Shown here one piece after another: positions 52,077 to 60,149 of a stretch of 64,000 nt of DNA (within the stretch, counting starts at the first letter, position 1; the number at the start of each line of letters is the position of its first letter). Below the pieces are notes generated by a model. That model had not been told where the DNA came from. It saw only the letters and a list, made by a program, of their open reading frames with translations, and made no database searches. Location of the stretch: the NCBI GenBank assembly GCA_016795485.1, contig JAEUHM010000016.1, positions 1 to 64,000 of the forward strand, given 5' to 3'. Both the position numbers and the translations under genes were made by a program. The DNA is from Verrucomicrobiaceae bacterium. GTDB taxonomy: Bacteria; Verrucomicrobiota; Verrucomicrobiia; Verrucomicrobiales; Verrucomicrobiaceae.

Positions 52077-54904
52077 AGCTGCTCATCTTGATCCTTGGTG
52101 TCCCTGCTGTCGCATCAGCATTGGATTTCGACCGCGAGATCCGTCCGCTACTGCAAGAGCGCTGCATCGAATGCCACGGTGAAAAGAAACAGAAAGGTGA
52201 ACTCCGCCTCGACGCCAAAGTCCACGCCTTCAAAGGCGGCCACGACGGCCCTGCGATCCTCGCAGGCAAGGCGGATGCCTCTCCGCTCTTCCAGCGCATC
52301 ACCAGCACCGATGACGACGAGCGCATGCCACCGAAAGGCGATGGCCTAACGCCGCAGCAGATCACGCTCATCCGTGACTGGATCGACTCCGGCGCGGAAT
52401 GGCCCGAGAATGCTGCTGACAAGGCCGCTCTGACGGATAAGCGCCTACAACACTGGTCGGTGCAGCCGATCCTGAACGCCTTTCCAGCCGACGCGAACAT
52501 CGACGCCTTCATCGAAGCCAAACTACGCGAAAACGGACTCAAACCTTCCCCTGAGGCAGATGCGCGCACCTTGGAGCGCCGCCTCCACTTCGACCTCCTA
52601 GGTCTTCCCCCAGATCCGTCCCATACGACCTATTCGTCCTACGAAGCCCTCGTGGACTCCCTCCTCGCCTCACCGCACTACGGAGAACGCCAAGCCCGCC
52701 ACTGGCTGGACATCGTCCACTACGCGGACACGCATGGCTTTGAGCGTGACCAGCTCCGCCCGAACGCCTGGCGTTACCGCGACTACGTCATCGAATCCTT
52801 CAACTCGGACAAACCCTACGATCAGTTTCTTCGTGAGCAGATCGCCGGAGATTTGATGCCGAAACCGGTCATCGACGCGCTCGGCTTCCTCTCCGCCGGG
52901 CCGTGGGATTTCGTCGGGCAGGTCGAAACGAAGTCCGACATGCTGCGCCGTGCCGCGCGGGCGCTCGATCTCGATGACATGGTCACGCAGACGCTCACCG
53001 CCACGATGGGCATCACCATCAACTGCGCCCGCTGCCACGATCACAAACTCGATCCCATCACGCAAGAGGAGTATTACCGGCTGTGGGCCGTGTTTGCGGG
53101 CGTGAAGCGTGGCGATCGCGAACTTGATCCCGCAGCCACCAAACAACTCGCTGCGGAGAAAGCACAACTCGGCAAAGAACTCGCTCAAACACGCGCACAG
53201 ATCGCCAAACTAGCTGGGGAAGGCCTCGAACTCGCCGAACTCATCCCCGAAGGCTCCGGCATCGACATGCGCAACGGAGCTGTGACGAAGGACAAGCAGG
53301 GTTACCATCGCGACATTCAGACGAACCGGCTTCAGAAGGTCGAAAACGTGCCTGGTGTGAAGTGGGTCTTCGTTCCCGATGGCAAAGGCGAGGTCACCGT
53401 GGACTTCAAAAAACCCGTGAAGGGCCTTCCAGCCACCAGCGGCCACTTTTGGGACATGATCGCGAATCGACCGCTCAATGCCCAACGCAGCACCACGCTC
53501 GGTGGCACCGACTTTGCCACGAAAGGCCACAACCTGCTCGCCATGCATGCGAACAGCGGCATCACCTTCGATCTCGCGAAGCTGCGCGAGCAAAGTGGGC
53601 TGAAAGCCATGCGTCTCACCGGCCTCATCGGTTTTGGAGCCTCGAAAGAGGCCGCAGGCACGAAGGCAGACTTCACTGTGTTCGTCGATGACGAGCTGAA
53701 GTTCCAAAAGCTCAAGCTGCGCAAGGACGAGACCGCCGTGCTCGATCTCGACGTTCCTGCGAAAGCAAAAACACTCACCTTGATCGCCACAGATGGTGGC
53801 GACGGCATCGGCAACGATCTGCTTTTCATCGGCGATCCGAAGCTCGTGCCCGAAATCGCCGAAACGCGGCTCACCGAGGCTCAAAAGGCCGATTTGACCC
53901 AACTTCGCGCTGAAGCTCAAAAGCTCGAAAAAGCCCTCCAAAGCCTTCCCGAGCCCGAAAAGGTCTATGCGGTCGTTTCCGCCGAAAAACCACCCGTGAC
54001 CAAAGTGCAGCGCCGCGGCAATCCGGAGGATGAGGCGCATGAAGTCACGCCGGGGGCCTTTGCGTGGGTGAAGCATGCCTCTGCAAGTTTCGGTGATCAC
54101 CAAACACCCGAAGCACAGCGTCGCCTCGCTCTCGCGAACTGGATCACGCATCCCGAGAACCCGCTCACGGCGCGTGTGATCGTGAATCGGCTATGGCATC
54201 ACCATTTTGGTCAGGGCTTGGTGAACACGCCGAGTGATTTTGGCATTGGTGGCAGTGCGCCGAGTCATCCGGAGCTGTTGGACTACCTGGCGCGGGAGCT
54301 CATGACGCACGGCTGGAGTTTGAAGCATGTGCATAAGCTGATCGTGATGTCGAAGGCGTATCGGCAGAGATCCGTCGGATCGGTGCCATCGGACGGATCG
54401 AATCGGCTGCTCTGGCGGCAGAATCCGCGGCGGTTGGATGCAGAGACGCTTCGTGACACGGTGCTGGCCGTTTCTGGAAAGCTGAACTTCCAACGCGGAG
54501 GCCCGGGCTATCGCGACTTCAACTACACCGAGGCCTACGCGCCGATTTATGAGTATGTGACGCCGGACAAGCCGGAGCTGTGGCGGCGCAGCATCTACCG
54601 TTTTGTCGTTCGCACGACACCGCACCAATTCATGACGACGCTGGACTGCCCTGATCCGGCGAATCTGACGCCCGCACGGGCGCAGACGACGACGGCGTTG
54701 CAAGCGCTGACGCTTTCGAACAACGAGTTCATGCTCCAGCAGGCCCGCTACCTCGCCGAGCGGGCGAAGACGCAAGAACGGGCCTTCCAGCTTTGCTTTC
54801 AGCGTGATGCGAAACCGGATGAACTCGCCGCGGCGAAGAAGCTCGATCTCGTGTCGCTGTGCCGCATGCTTTTGAATGCGAACGAGTTCGTTTATGTGGA
54901 TTGA
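52073..54904 (+). CDS. PSD1-type protein with carbohydrate-binding-like insert
   Basis: A 943-residue secreted PVC-type protein. Signal peptide (MKLLILILGVPAVASA), then cytochrome domain (CIECHGEKKQKG, MPPKG), DUF1549 (WLDIVHYADTHGFERDQLRPNAW, INCARCHDHKLDPI) and DUF1553 (ANWITHPENPLTARVIVNRLWHHHFGQGLV, ending in the usual LLNANEFVYVD). A coiled coil (~360-395) leads into an insert at about residues 470-590: the pattern TGLIGFG, DFTVFVDDE and LTLIATDGGDGIGNDLLFIG is the style of NPCBM-type carbohydrate-binding modules. A second coiled coil follows. It has no DUF1501 partner. Its ATG overlaps the aminotransferase stop (ATGA), but its codon use is more GC-rich than that of the gene it overlaps. 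Confidence 0.93.
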   Translation: MKLLILILGVPAVASALDFDREIRPLLQERCIECHGEKKQKGELRLDAKVHAFKGGHDGPAILAGKADASPLFQRITSTDDDERMPPKGDGLTPQQITLIRDWIDSGAEWPENAADKAALTDKRLQHWSVQPILNAFPADANIDAFIEAKLRENGLKPSPEADARTLERRLHFDLLGLPPDPSHTTYSSYEALVDSLLASPHYGERQARHWLDIVHYADTHGFERDQLRPNAWRYRDYVIESFNSDKPYDQFLREQIAGDLMPKPVIDALGFLSAGPWDFVGQVETKSDMLRRAARALDLDDMVTQTLTATMGITINCARCHDHKLDPITQEEYYRLWAVFAGVKRGDRELDPAATKQLAAEKAQLGKELAQTRAQIAKLAGEGLELAELIPEGSGIDMRNGAVTKDKQGYHRDIQTNRLQKVENVPGVKWVFVPDGKGEVTVDFKKPVKGLPATSGHFWDMIANRPLNAQRSTTLGGTDFATKGHNLLAMHANSGITFDLAKLREQSGLKAMRLTGLIGFGASKEAAGTKADFTVFVDDELKFQKLKLRKDETAVLDLDVPAKAKTLTLIATDGGDGIGNDLLFIGDPKLVPEIAETRLTEAQKADLTQLRAEAQKLEKALQSLPEPEKVYAVVSAEKPPVTKVQRRGNPEDEAHEVTPGAFAWVKHASASFGDHQTPEAQRRLALANWITHPENPLTARVIVNRLWHHHFGQGLVNTPSDFGIGGSAPSHPELLDYLARELMTHGWSLKHVHKLIVMSKAYRQRSVGSVPSDGSNRLLWRQNPRRLDAETLRDTVLAVSGKLNFQRGGPGYRDFNYTEAYAPIYEYVTPDKPELWRRSIYRFVVRTTPHQFMTTLDCPDPANLTPARAQTTTALQALTLSNNEFMLQQARYLAERAKTQERAFQLCFQRDAKPDELAAAKKLDLVSLCRMLLNANEFVYVD

Positions 54905-54943
54905 GCGCTCAATTGCTCTTGGTGAACGCGTAAATGTGCGACC

Positions 54944-56251
54944 ATGAAAATGCCGCTCTGCTTTCTCTCCCTCGTTTCCATTCTGCATGCCGCCGAACTG
55001 CCTGTCTGCGAATGGGTTTTCAGCGGTGGCGGTGTTTCGAGCGATAAAACGCGTGCGGTGACGACCGATGGCGCGGGGAATGTGTTTTTGGCTTCTGAGT
55101 GCATCGGTGATGCCGTGTTTGGTGAACACCTGCACAAAACGGCGGGCGGCATGGACATGTGCCTTGTGAAGCTCGACGCGAAGGGCAAGGCGCTATGGGC
55201 GAGCGCGATTGGCGGCAGCAAAACGGATCGTGCGTATGGTGTGATCACCGATGCGGCTGGCAATGCGTATGTGACCGGGCATTTCGAAAGCACGGACGCG
55301 CGGGTAAATGGCGAGACGCTTCCGAATGCAGGTAGCTACGATGTCTTCACGGCGAAGTTCTCGCCGGAGGGCAAGGTGCTGTGGGTGCGGGTGAAGGGCG
55401 GCGAAGGCTACGATTATGGTCATGGCATCGCCATCGACTCGAAGGGGCACGTCGTCGTCACCGGCGCCATCGGGCGGCAGGTGTTTTGCACGAAGTATGA
55501 CACCGAAGGCCGCGAGGTGTGGCATCGCACGACGTCTGGCAGCGTCAATGGCAGCGGTCACGGCATCGCGGTGGATGGAAAGGATAATATCTACCTCGGA
55601 GGCAACTCCACGGGCACGGGAGCATTTGGCAAAGCGGCCATCGAATCGAAAACGACCGCCGCGCTCGCGGTGAAGCTTACGCCGGAAGGCGAGGGCATGT
55701 GGGCGAGTGTGATTCCCGGCACGCCGAGCGCGCTTTATCATGAGATCGCCTGCGATTCGCAGGGGCGCGTGTGGGGCGCGGGCATGTTCAAGGGCAGCGT
55801 GAGCGTGGCGGGCCAGACTTTCCAAAGCAGCGGCGAAAAGGACAACGACGGCCTCATCGTGCATCTTGATGCCGGTGGCGAAGTGCAGTGGGCGCGGCAT
55901 CTGCACGGGCCGGGCACCGATTATTGCCTCGGCGTGGCCACCGATGATCGCGGCACCGCCTTCGTGTGTGGCGACTTCAATCAAGACACCTACCTCGCCG
56001 GTCACGCTCTCGCCACCCGAGGCAGCGGCGACATCTTCCTCGCGGCTTTTGATGCTAAGGGTGCTCTGAATTGGGTCCAGCAGGCCGGTGGCAAGTTGAA
56101 CGACAACGCCTACCCGATCACCTTCCGCGCGCCCGATGAACTCATCATCGCCGGAGCCTGCGCCGCGTCGGCGAGCTTTGGCTCGCACGAGGTGATGAAG
56201 TCCGGCTCCAGCGACATGTATGGCGCGAAATGGAAGCTGAAGGCGAAGTGA
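54944..56251 (+). CDS. Secreted SBBP-type beta-propeller protein
   Basis: A 435-residue exported protein with a short signal peptide (MKMPLCFLSLVSILHAAE). The rest is about seven repeats of 50-60 residues built around 'D-x-x-G-N-x-[YF]-[VL]-x-G' and 'KLDAKGKALWAS' units, for example VTTDGAGNVFLASECIG, VITDAAGNAYVTGHFES and IAVDGKDNIYLGGNSTG, typical of the SBBP repeat. Such propellers are common in PVC secretomes as binding scaffolds; no enzyme residues are visible. The gene lies 39 bases after the PSD1 gene and 41 before an exported esterase. Confidence 0.85.
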   Translation: MKMPLCFLSLVSILHAAELPVCEWVFSGGGVSSDKTRAVTTDGAGNVFLASECIGDAVFGEHLHKTAGGMDMCLVKLDAKGKALWASAIGGSKTDRAYGVITDAAGNAYVTGHFESTDARVNGETLPNAGSYDVFTAKFSPEGKVLWVRVKGGEGYDYGHGIAIDSKGHVVVTGAIGRQVFCTKYDTEGREVWHRTTSGSVNGSGHGIAVDGKDNIYLGGNSTGTGAFGKAAIESKTTAALAVKLTPEGEGMWASVIPGTPSALYHEIACDSQGRVWGAGMFKGSVSVAGQTFQSSGEKDNDGLIVHLDAGGEVQWARHLHGPGTDYCLGVATDDRGTAFVCGDFNQDTYLAGHALATRGSGDIFLAAFDAKGALNWVQQAGGKLNDNAYPITFRAPDELIIAGACAASASFGSHEVMKSGSSDMYGAKWKLKAK

Positions 56252-56292
56252 ACGCCTCCTGATCAATCTCAAATCACATCGCTGTGTCCTTC

Positions 56293-58494
56293 ATGACGCG
56301 TTCTCTTTTTGCCCTCCTCCTCGCTTTCACCGCGGCGCTGCCTGCTGCGGAGATCACTCTGACCGCGCCGCTGGATCATGCGGTGGTGCAGCGGAGCACG
56401 CCGGGCCGAGGGCTGGTGCGCATCGAGGGTGAGCTTTCGGAGGAGGTGAAGGCAGCGGAGGTTTCCATCGAGGCGCGGCTGGTGGATGCGCAGCGTGAAC
56501 TGCCGTGGCAGCGTGTGGGTGGATCGGTGGCGGGAAAGAAGCTCGCGGGCACGCTGGAGGCGATCGCAGGCGGTTGGTGGCGGCTGGACGTTCGCGTGAT
56601 GAGCGCGGGCAAGGAGCTCGCAAAGGGCAACGTGGCGCATGTCGGCATCGGCGAGGTGTTTGTCATCGCGGGGCAATCAAACTCGGCGAATCACGGCACG
56701 GAAAAGCAGACGACGAAGACACGGCGCGTGGCCACCTTTGACGGCAAGGCCTGGCGCATCGCGGATGATCCGCAGCCGGGCGCGAGCGGTGGTGGCGGCA
56801 GTTTCATCCCGCCATTTGCCGATGCGGTGGCGGAAAAGGAAAACGTGCCCGTGGGCATCATCGCCTGCGGCATCGGTGCGACGAGTGTGCGCGAGTGGTT
56901 GCCAAAAGGCGCGACCTTTCCGAATCCACCGACGCTGGTGAGTCGCGTGGAGCAGCTCCCGAGCGGTCAGTGGGCCAGCAAAGGCGCGGCGTATGAGGCT
57001 TTCATCTCGCGGATGAAGTCCGCCGGGCCGCGTGGCTTTCGCGCCGTGCTCTGGCATCAGGGCGAGAGCGATGCGAACCAGAAGGACACGACCCGCACGC
57101 TCCCGGGCAAACTTTACCGCGAGTATCTGGAGAAAATCATCCGCGACTCGCGAGGCGACATCGGCTGGGACGCGCCATGGTTCGTGGCGCAGGCGAGCTA
57201 TCACGTGCCGGGCGATGAAGGCAGCGACGACATTCGCGCCGCGCAGGCTTCGCTTTGGAAGGATGGCATCGCGCTCGAAGGCCCCGACAGCGATGCATTA
57301 AAAGGCAAACTCCGCGAGCGTGATGGCCAAGGCGTGCACTTCAGCGGCCCCGGACTGCGTGAGCACGGCGCGAAGTGGGCGCAAAAAATCCTCCCGTGGC
57401 TGCAGCAGCAATGGACCGCGCCGCGAAACGTGAGCGGCGGCACGGAGTGGAGTGATTTCGCGCAATTGCCCGAGTGCCACAGCCTCGGCTGGGTGAGCGC
57501 GAACGTGCAAACGAAGTCCACCACGAGCTGGAACGGCGTGCTCGATGAAGCGAAGTGGGGCACGCCATCGCCGCAGCAGGCTGTGTCGCGAAATTGGGAC
57601 TGGAAAATCAGCGAGTCGCTATGGCGCGAGGCCGTGAAGCAAAAGGGCGAGGGCAAGCGCGAGGAGGTCGCGTTCGATCTGTGGCTGCCGGAGGGCATCG
57701 AGAGCGTGAAAGGCATCGTCGTGATGTCCGGCCACGGCAGCGGCGAGGGCCTGTTTCGTCGCGCCGACCTCCGCACGCTCGCGAAGGAGCTGCACCTCGC
57801 GCTTTTCAAATTTGTCGGCAATCCGATGCAACGCGGCTTTTGGCCGCAAAGCCTGCTTTTTGAGCATTTGGTGCATGTCAGCGAAAAAACCGGTCACCCG
57901 GAGCTGCAGCACGCGCCGCTGTTTTTATACGGTCACTCGAATGGCACCGGCTTCTCGGCCATTTTCACGTCGTATGAGCCGAAGCGTGTGTGGGGCTTCG
58001 TTTCGATGCGTCCCGGCACCACGTTTCAAGTGTATCAACCCGGTGCCGCGCAGGTGCCTGGCCTCGTCATCTTCGGCGAGGACGATGCGTTCCTCGCCCG
58101 GCCTTCCAAAGAGGAAAACCTCGCCGTGGTGCCCGCTTTGCGGAAGAACCACGCCGCGCTGTGGAGCATCGCCGTCGAACCGAAGACCGGCCACGGCCCC
58201 GGCGAGAAAACCTGGCCACTCGTCTTCTCCTTCCTCCGTCACAGCTTCACCGCCCGCGTCCCCGCCGGTGCCGATGCACGCAAAGGCCCCGTGAAGCTCC
58301 TCACGCCCGCTCTCGAAAGCGGTCACCTCGGCCAAAACTGGTCCGCCACCAAAGGCGGCTATCAAGAACTGCCCACCGCGCCCTTCGCCACCTTCCCCAG
58401 TGACAAATCCACCGCCTCGTGGCTCCTCAATGCGGCCTTCGCCCGCGACTGGCAGTTGTTTCAAAAGACCGGCGAGGTTCAATCCAAGAAGTAA
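56293..58494 (+). CDS. Two-domain esterase: sialate O-acetylesterase-like plus alpha/beta hydrolase
   Basis: An exported fusion, 733 residues. A signal peptide (MTRSLFALLLAFTAALPA) is followed by a beta-rich N-domain. The SASA/CE6-like SGNH domain (~110-380) has Ser129 in FVIAGQSNSANHG and the HQGESDA motif at 255-261, the core of sialate and xylan O-acetylesterases. The C-terminal half (~450-690) is a second esterase fold: FDLWLPEGIESVKGIVVMSGHG, nucleophile Ser549 in FLYGHSNGTGFSA, Asp in FGEDDAFLA and His in KTGHGPG. One protein therefore carries two separate serine-esterase sites. ATG 56293 is used; GTG 56284 is weaker. Substrate is unknown, but acetylated polysaccharides are likely. Confidence 0.9.
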   Translation: MTRSLFALLLAFTAALPAAEITLTAPLDHAVVQRSTPGRGLVRIEGELSEEVKAAEVSIEARLVDAQRELPWQRVGGSVAGKKLAGTLEAIAGGWWRLDVRVMSAGKELAKGNVAHVGIGEVFVIAGQSNSANHGTEKQTTKTRRVATFDGKAWRIADDPQPGASGGGGSFIPPFADAVAEKENVPVGIIACGIGATSVREWLPKGATFPNPPTLVSRVEQLPSGQWASKGAAYEAFISRMKSAGPRGFRAVLWHQGESDANQKDTTRTLPGKLYREYLEKIIRDSRGDIGWDAPWFVAQASYHVPGDEGSDDIRAAQASLWKDGIALEGPDSDALKGKLRERDGQGVHFSGPGLREHGAKWAQKILPWLQQQWTAPRNVSGGTEWSDFAQLPECHSLGWVSANVQTKSTTSWNGVLDEAKWGTPSPQQAVSRNWDWKISESLWREAVKQKGEGKREEVAFDLWLPEGIESVKGIVVMSGHGSGEGLFRRADLRTLAKELHLALFKFVGNPMQRGFWPQSLLFEHLVHVSEKTGHPELQHAPLFLYGHSNGTGFSAIFTSYEPKRVWGFVSMRPGTTFQVYQPGAAQVPGLVIFGEDDAFLARPSKEENLAVVPALRKNHAALWSIAVEPKTGHGPGEKTWPLVFSFLRHSFTARVPAGADARKGPVKLLTPALESGHLGQNWSATKGGYQELPTAPFATFPSDKSTASWLLNAAFARDWQLFQKTGEVQSKK

Positions 58495-58574
58495 GCGGCG
58501 ATCAACACCTTGTCTCCGCTTCATCGGTGCCGTAAACTAGGCCCGTAATCACCCTTTCCCCTCAAGCTTCGGCG

Positions 58575-59090
58575 ATGGATAAAATTTTCGCTCTCCTCAA
58601 CCAGATGGAAGCCGATGGAGTCATCGGCCAGTATGCCATTGGTGGAGCGGTGGGAGCGATTTTCTGGCTGGAGCCCTTCGCCACCAAGGACTTGGATGTG
58701 TTTGTGACACTGCCCACGGAGGCAGGAAGTTCGCTGCTCACGCTGGGCCCGATCTACTCCTATCTGTTGAGCCGTGGTTATCAGCCTAGCGGCCAGTTTA
58801 TCCTCATCGAAGGCTGGGCCGTCGAGTTCGTGCCGCCACCCACACCGCTTGTCGAGGAGGCTCTGTCGAAATCCGTGATGCGCGACGTGAACGGGATCAA
58901 CACACGGGTTTTCACCGCCGAGCATCTCGCGGCGATCTGCCTGCAAGTGGGCCGGGCGAAAGATCACGACCGCGTGGTTCGCTTCCTGGAGGCTGAGGTG
59001 CTCGATGCGGCGGTCTTTGAAACCATTCTACAGCGGCACGATTTGATGCCACAGTGGCTGAAGTTCCAAAACACCTACCTAGAGCAATGA
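58575..59090 (+). CDS. Small nucleotidyltransferase-fold protein
   Basis: A 171-residue protein resembling AbiEii/DUF6036-type nucleotidyltransferases: YAIGGAVGAIFW gives the GG loop and TKDLDVFVTLP the DxD metal pair, with a likely third acidic residue in EGWAVEFVPP. The C-terminal half is helical (LAAICLQVGRAKDHDRVVRFLEAE, with the conserved KDxxR element of this group). No signal peptide. Its stop overlaps a 66-residue gene by four bases. The pairing looks like a toxin-antitoxin-type module, but the direction of the relationship is not established. Such genes are commonly mobile, yet no mobility gene is near. Confidence 0.8.
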   Translation: MDKIFALLNQMEADGVIGQYAIGGAVGAIFWLEPFATKDLDVFVTLPTEAGSSLLTLGPIYSYLLSRGYQPSGQFILIEGWAVEFVPPPTPLVEEALSKSVMRDVNGINTRVFTAEHLAAICLQVGRAKDHDRVVRFLEAEVLDAAVFETILQRHDLMPQWLKFQNTYLEQ

Positions 59091-59287
59091 ACCCACTGTT
59101 AGAGGACATGATCACCCGCAAGCGCGAGCGCAGACGCGAGCTGGCGGCATTGCCGGTCGGCGAGAAATTGCGGATGCTGGAGCAGATCTTGACCGACACC
59201 AAGAGCATCGCGGCAACACATCCTGACAAACCCGCCAACCCCTTGAAGGTCAAAGTCAGGAAGACTGCCTCGCTCATATTGCCCTGA
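59087..59287 (+). CDS. Small basic helical protein, partner of the nucleotidyltransferase
   Basis: 66 residues, rich in Arg, Lys, Glu and Leu: [20 protein letters not shown] followed by [20 protein letters not shown], which should form two helices, then a Lys-rich tail. ATG 59087 overlaps the stop of the nucleotidyltransferase gene (ATGA), so they are translated together. No family recognised. A cognate antitoxin or cofactor role is inferred only from the arrangement. Confidence 0.7.
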   Translation: MNPLLEDMITRKRERRRELAALPVGEKLRMLEQILTDTKSIAATHPDKPANPLKVKVRKTASLILP

Positions 59288-59367
59288 GCCTCCTTGGGTG
59301 GCCCGCAGGCATTTCAGCGGGATGGAGTCGTGCGATAGATCGTCCACGACCACACGATTTCTCTTCC

Positions 59368-60072
59368 ATGAAGATTCTCACCCTTCTCCTCACTTTCGCT
59401 TTCGCCCTCCAATTCCTCGCGGCCGACACACCGGTCGAAACAGACCCGCGACTGCATTCCGATGGCAAAGGCTGGAAGCTCAACCAGGCCAAAATTGAAG
59501 ACCCGAAGCGTCCGCGGGTGCTGCTGATCGGTGATTCGATCCTCAGCGGCTACATGGCGCATGCGATCAAGAAGCTCGAAGGCAAGGCTTACGTCGATGC
59601 GTGGGTGAATCCGTATAATCAGTCGGAGCATCTCAACACAAAAATCCTGCCGGAGGTGCTCGCGAGGGGGCCGTATGACGTGATCCATTTTAACATGGGC
59701 CTGCACGGCTGGCAGGAGGGCCGCATCAAGCCGGGCACGTTTGAACCGCTGACCAAGGGCTACGTCGAGGCCATTCGCGCCAACTTGCCCAACGCCAAGC
59801 TCATCTGGGCCAGCAGCACCCCCGTGTTGCTCGAAGGCGATGTCAAAAAGCTCGATCCCGTCATCAACGGCACCATCATCGAACACAACCGCATGGCCGC
59901 AAAGGTCATGGCCGAGTGCAGCGTGCCGGTGAGCGACTTTTACGCCCTGCTCGTAGACAAACTCGAGCTCGCCCGTGGCGGCAAAGACAAGTTTCACTGG
60001 AATGGGCCCGCGTATCAAATCCTCGGCGACAAGTGCGTCGAAGAGGTGCTGAAGGTGCTGCCGACGAAGTGA
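59368..60072 (+). CDS. Secreted SGNH/GDSL hydrolase
   Basis: A 234-residue esterase-type hydrolase, exported by a signal peptide ([19 protein letters not shown]). Block I is [13 protein letters not shown] with nucleophile Ser57; block III-like NMGLHGWQ; and block [15 protein letters not shown] gives Asp and His near residues 206-211. The family includes acetylesterases and lipases acting on polysaccharides. It lies in the esterase region but 81 bases from the neighbouring module, so it may be its own transcription unit. Its terminator region holds a strong palindrome. Confidence 0.9.
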   Translation: MKILTLLLTFAFALQFLAADTPVETDPRLHSDGKGWKLNQAKIEDPKRPRVLLIGDSILSGYMAHAIKKLEGKAYVDAWVNPYNQSEHLNTKILPEVLARGPYDVIHFNMGLHGWQEGRIKPGTFEPLTKGYVEAIRANLPNAKLIWASSTPVLLEGDVKKLDPVINGTIIEHNRMAAKVMAECSVPVSDFYALLVDKLELARGGKDKFHWNGPAYQILGDKCVEEVLKVLPTK

Positions 60073-60088
60073 TGAATGTGCGTGCTTG

Positions 60089-60123
60089 AGTCCTCCGGAC
60101 TTATCTGAGCAGTCCAGAGGACT
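60089..60123. repeat. 13-bp stem palindrome made of two smaller hairpins
   Basis: Bases 60089-60101 and 60111-60123 pair at 12 of 13 positions around a nine-base loop. Each arm is itself a hairpin (AGTCC-TCC-GGACT), and the right one extends to GCAGTCCAGAGGACTGC at 60109-60125. No T-run follows, so a simple terminator is unlikely. The nested symmetry is typical of REP-like intergenic elements. Confidence 0.6.
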
Positions 60124-60149
60124 GCACCTCACTGCAAAATCCTCTTCCC

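Noticed and set aside
11437-52080. Central block as a mobile island with attachment sites
   Set aside because: No integrase, transposase, tRNA or matching direct repeats at the borders beyond a trivial seven-base TCATGAA, and it holds housekeeping genes.
53210-55135. Two overlapping minus-strand open frames across the second PSD1 gene
   Set aside because: They lie wholly opposite conserved DUF1553 and NPCBM-like coding sequence.
55193-56272. 359-residue minus-strand open frame over the SBBP protein
   Set aside because: Arg/His/Ala-rich composition, no family features, and the plus strand shows clear periodic repeats.
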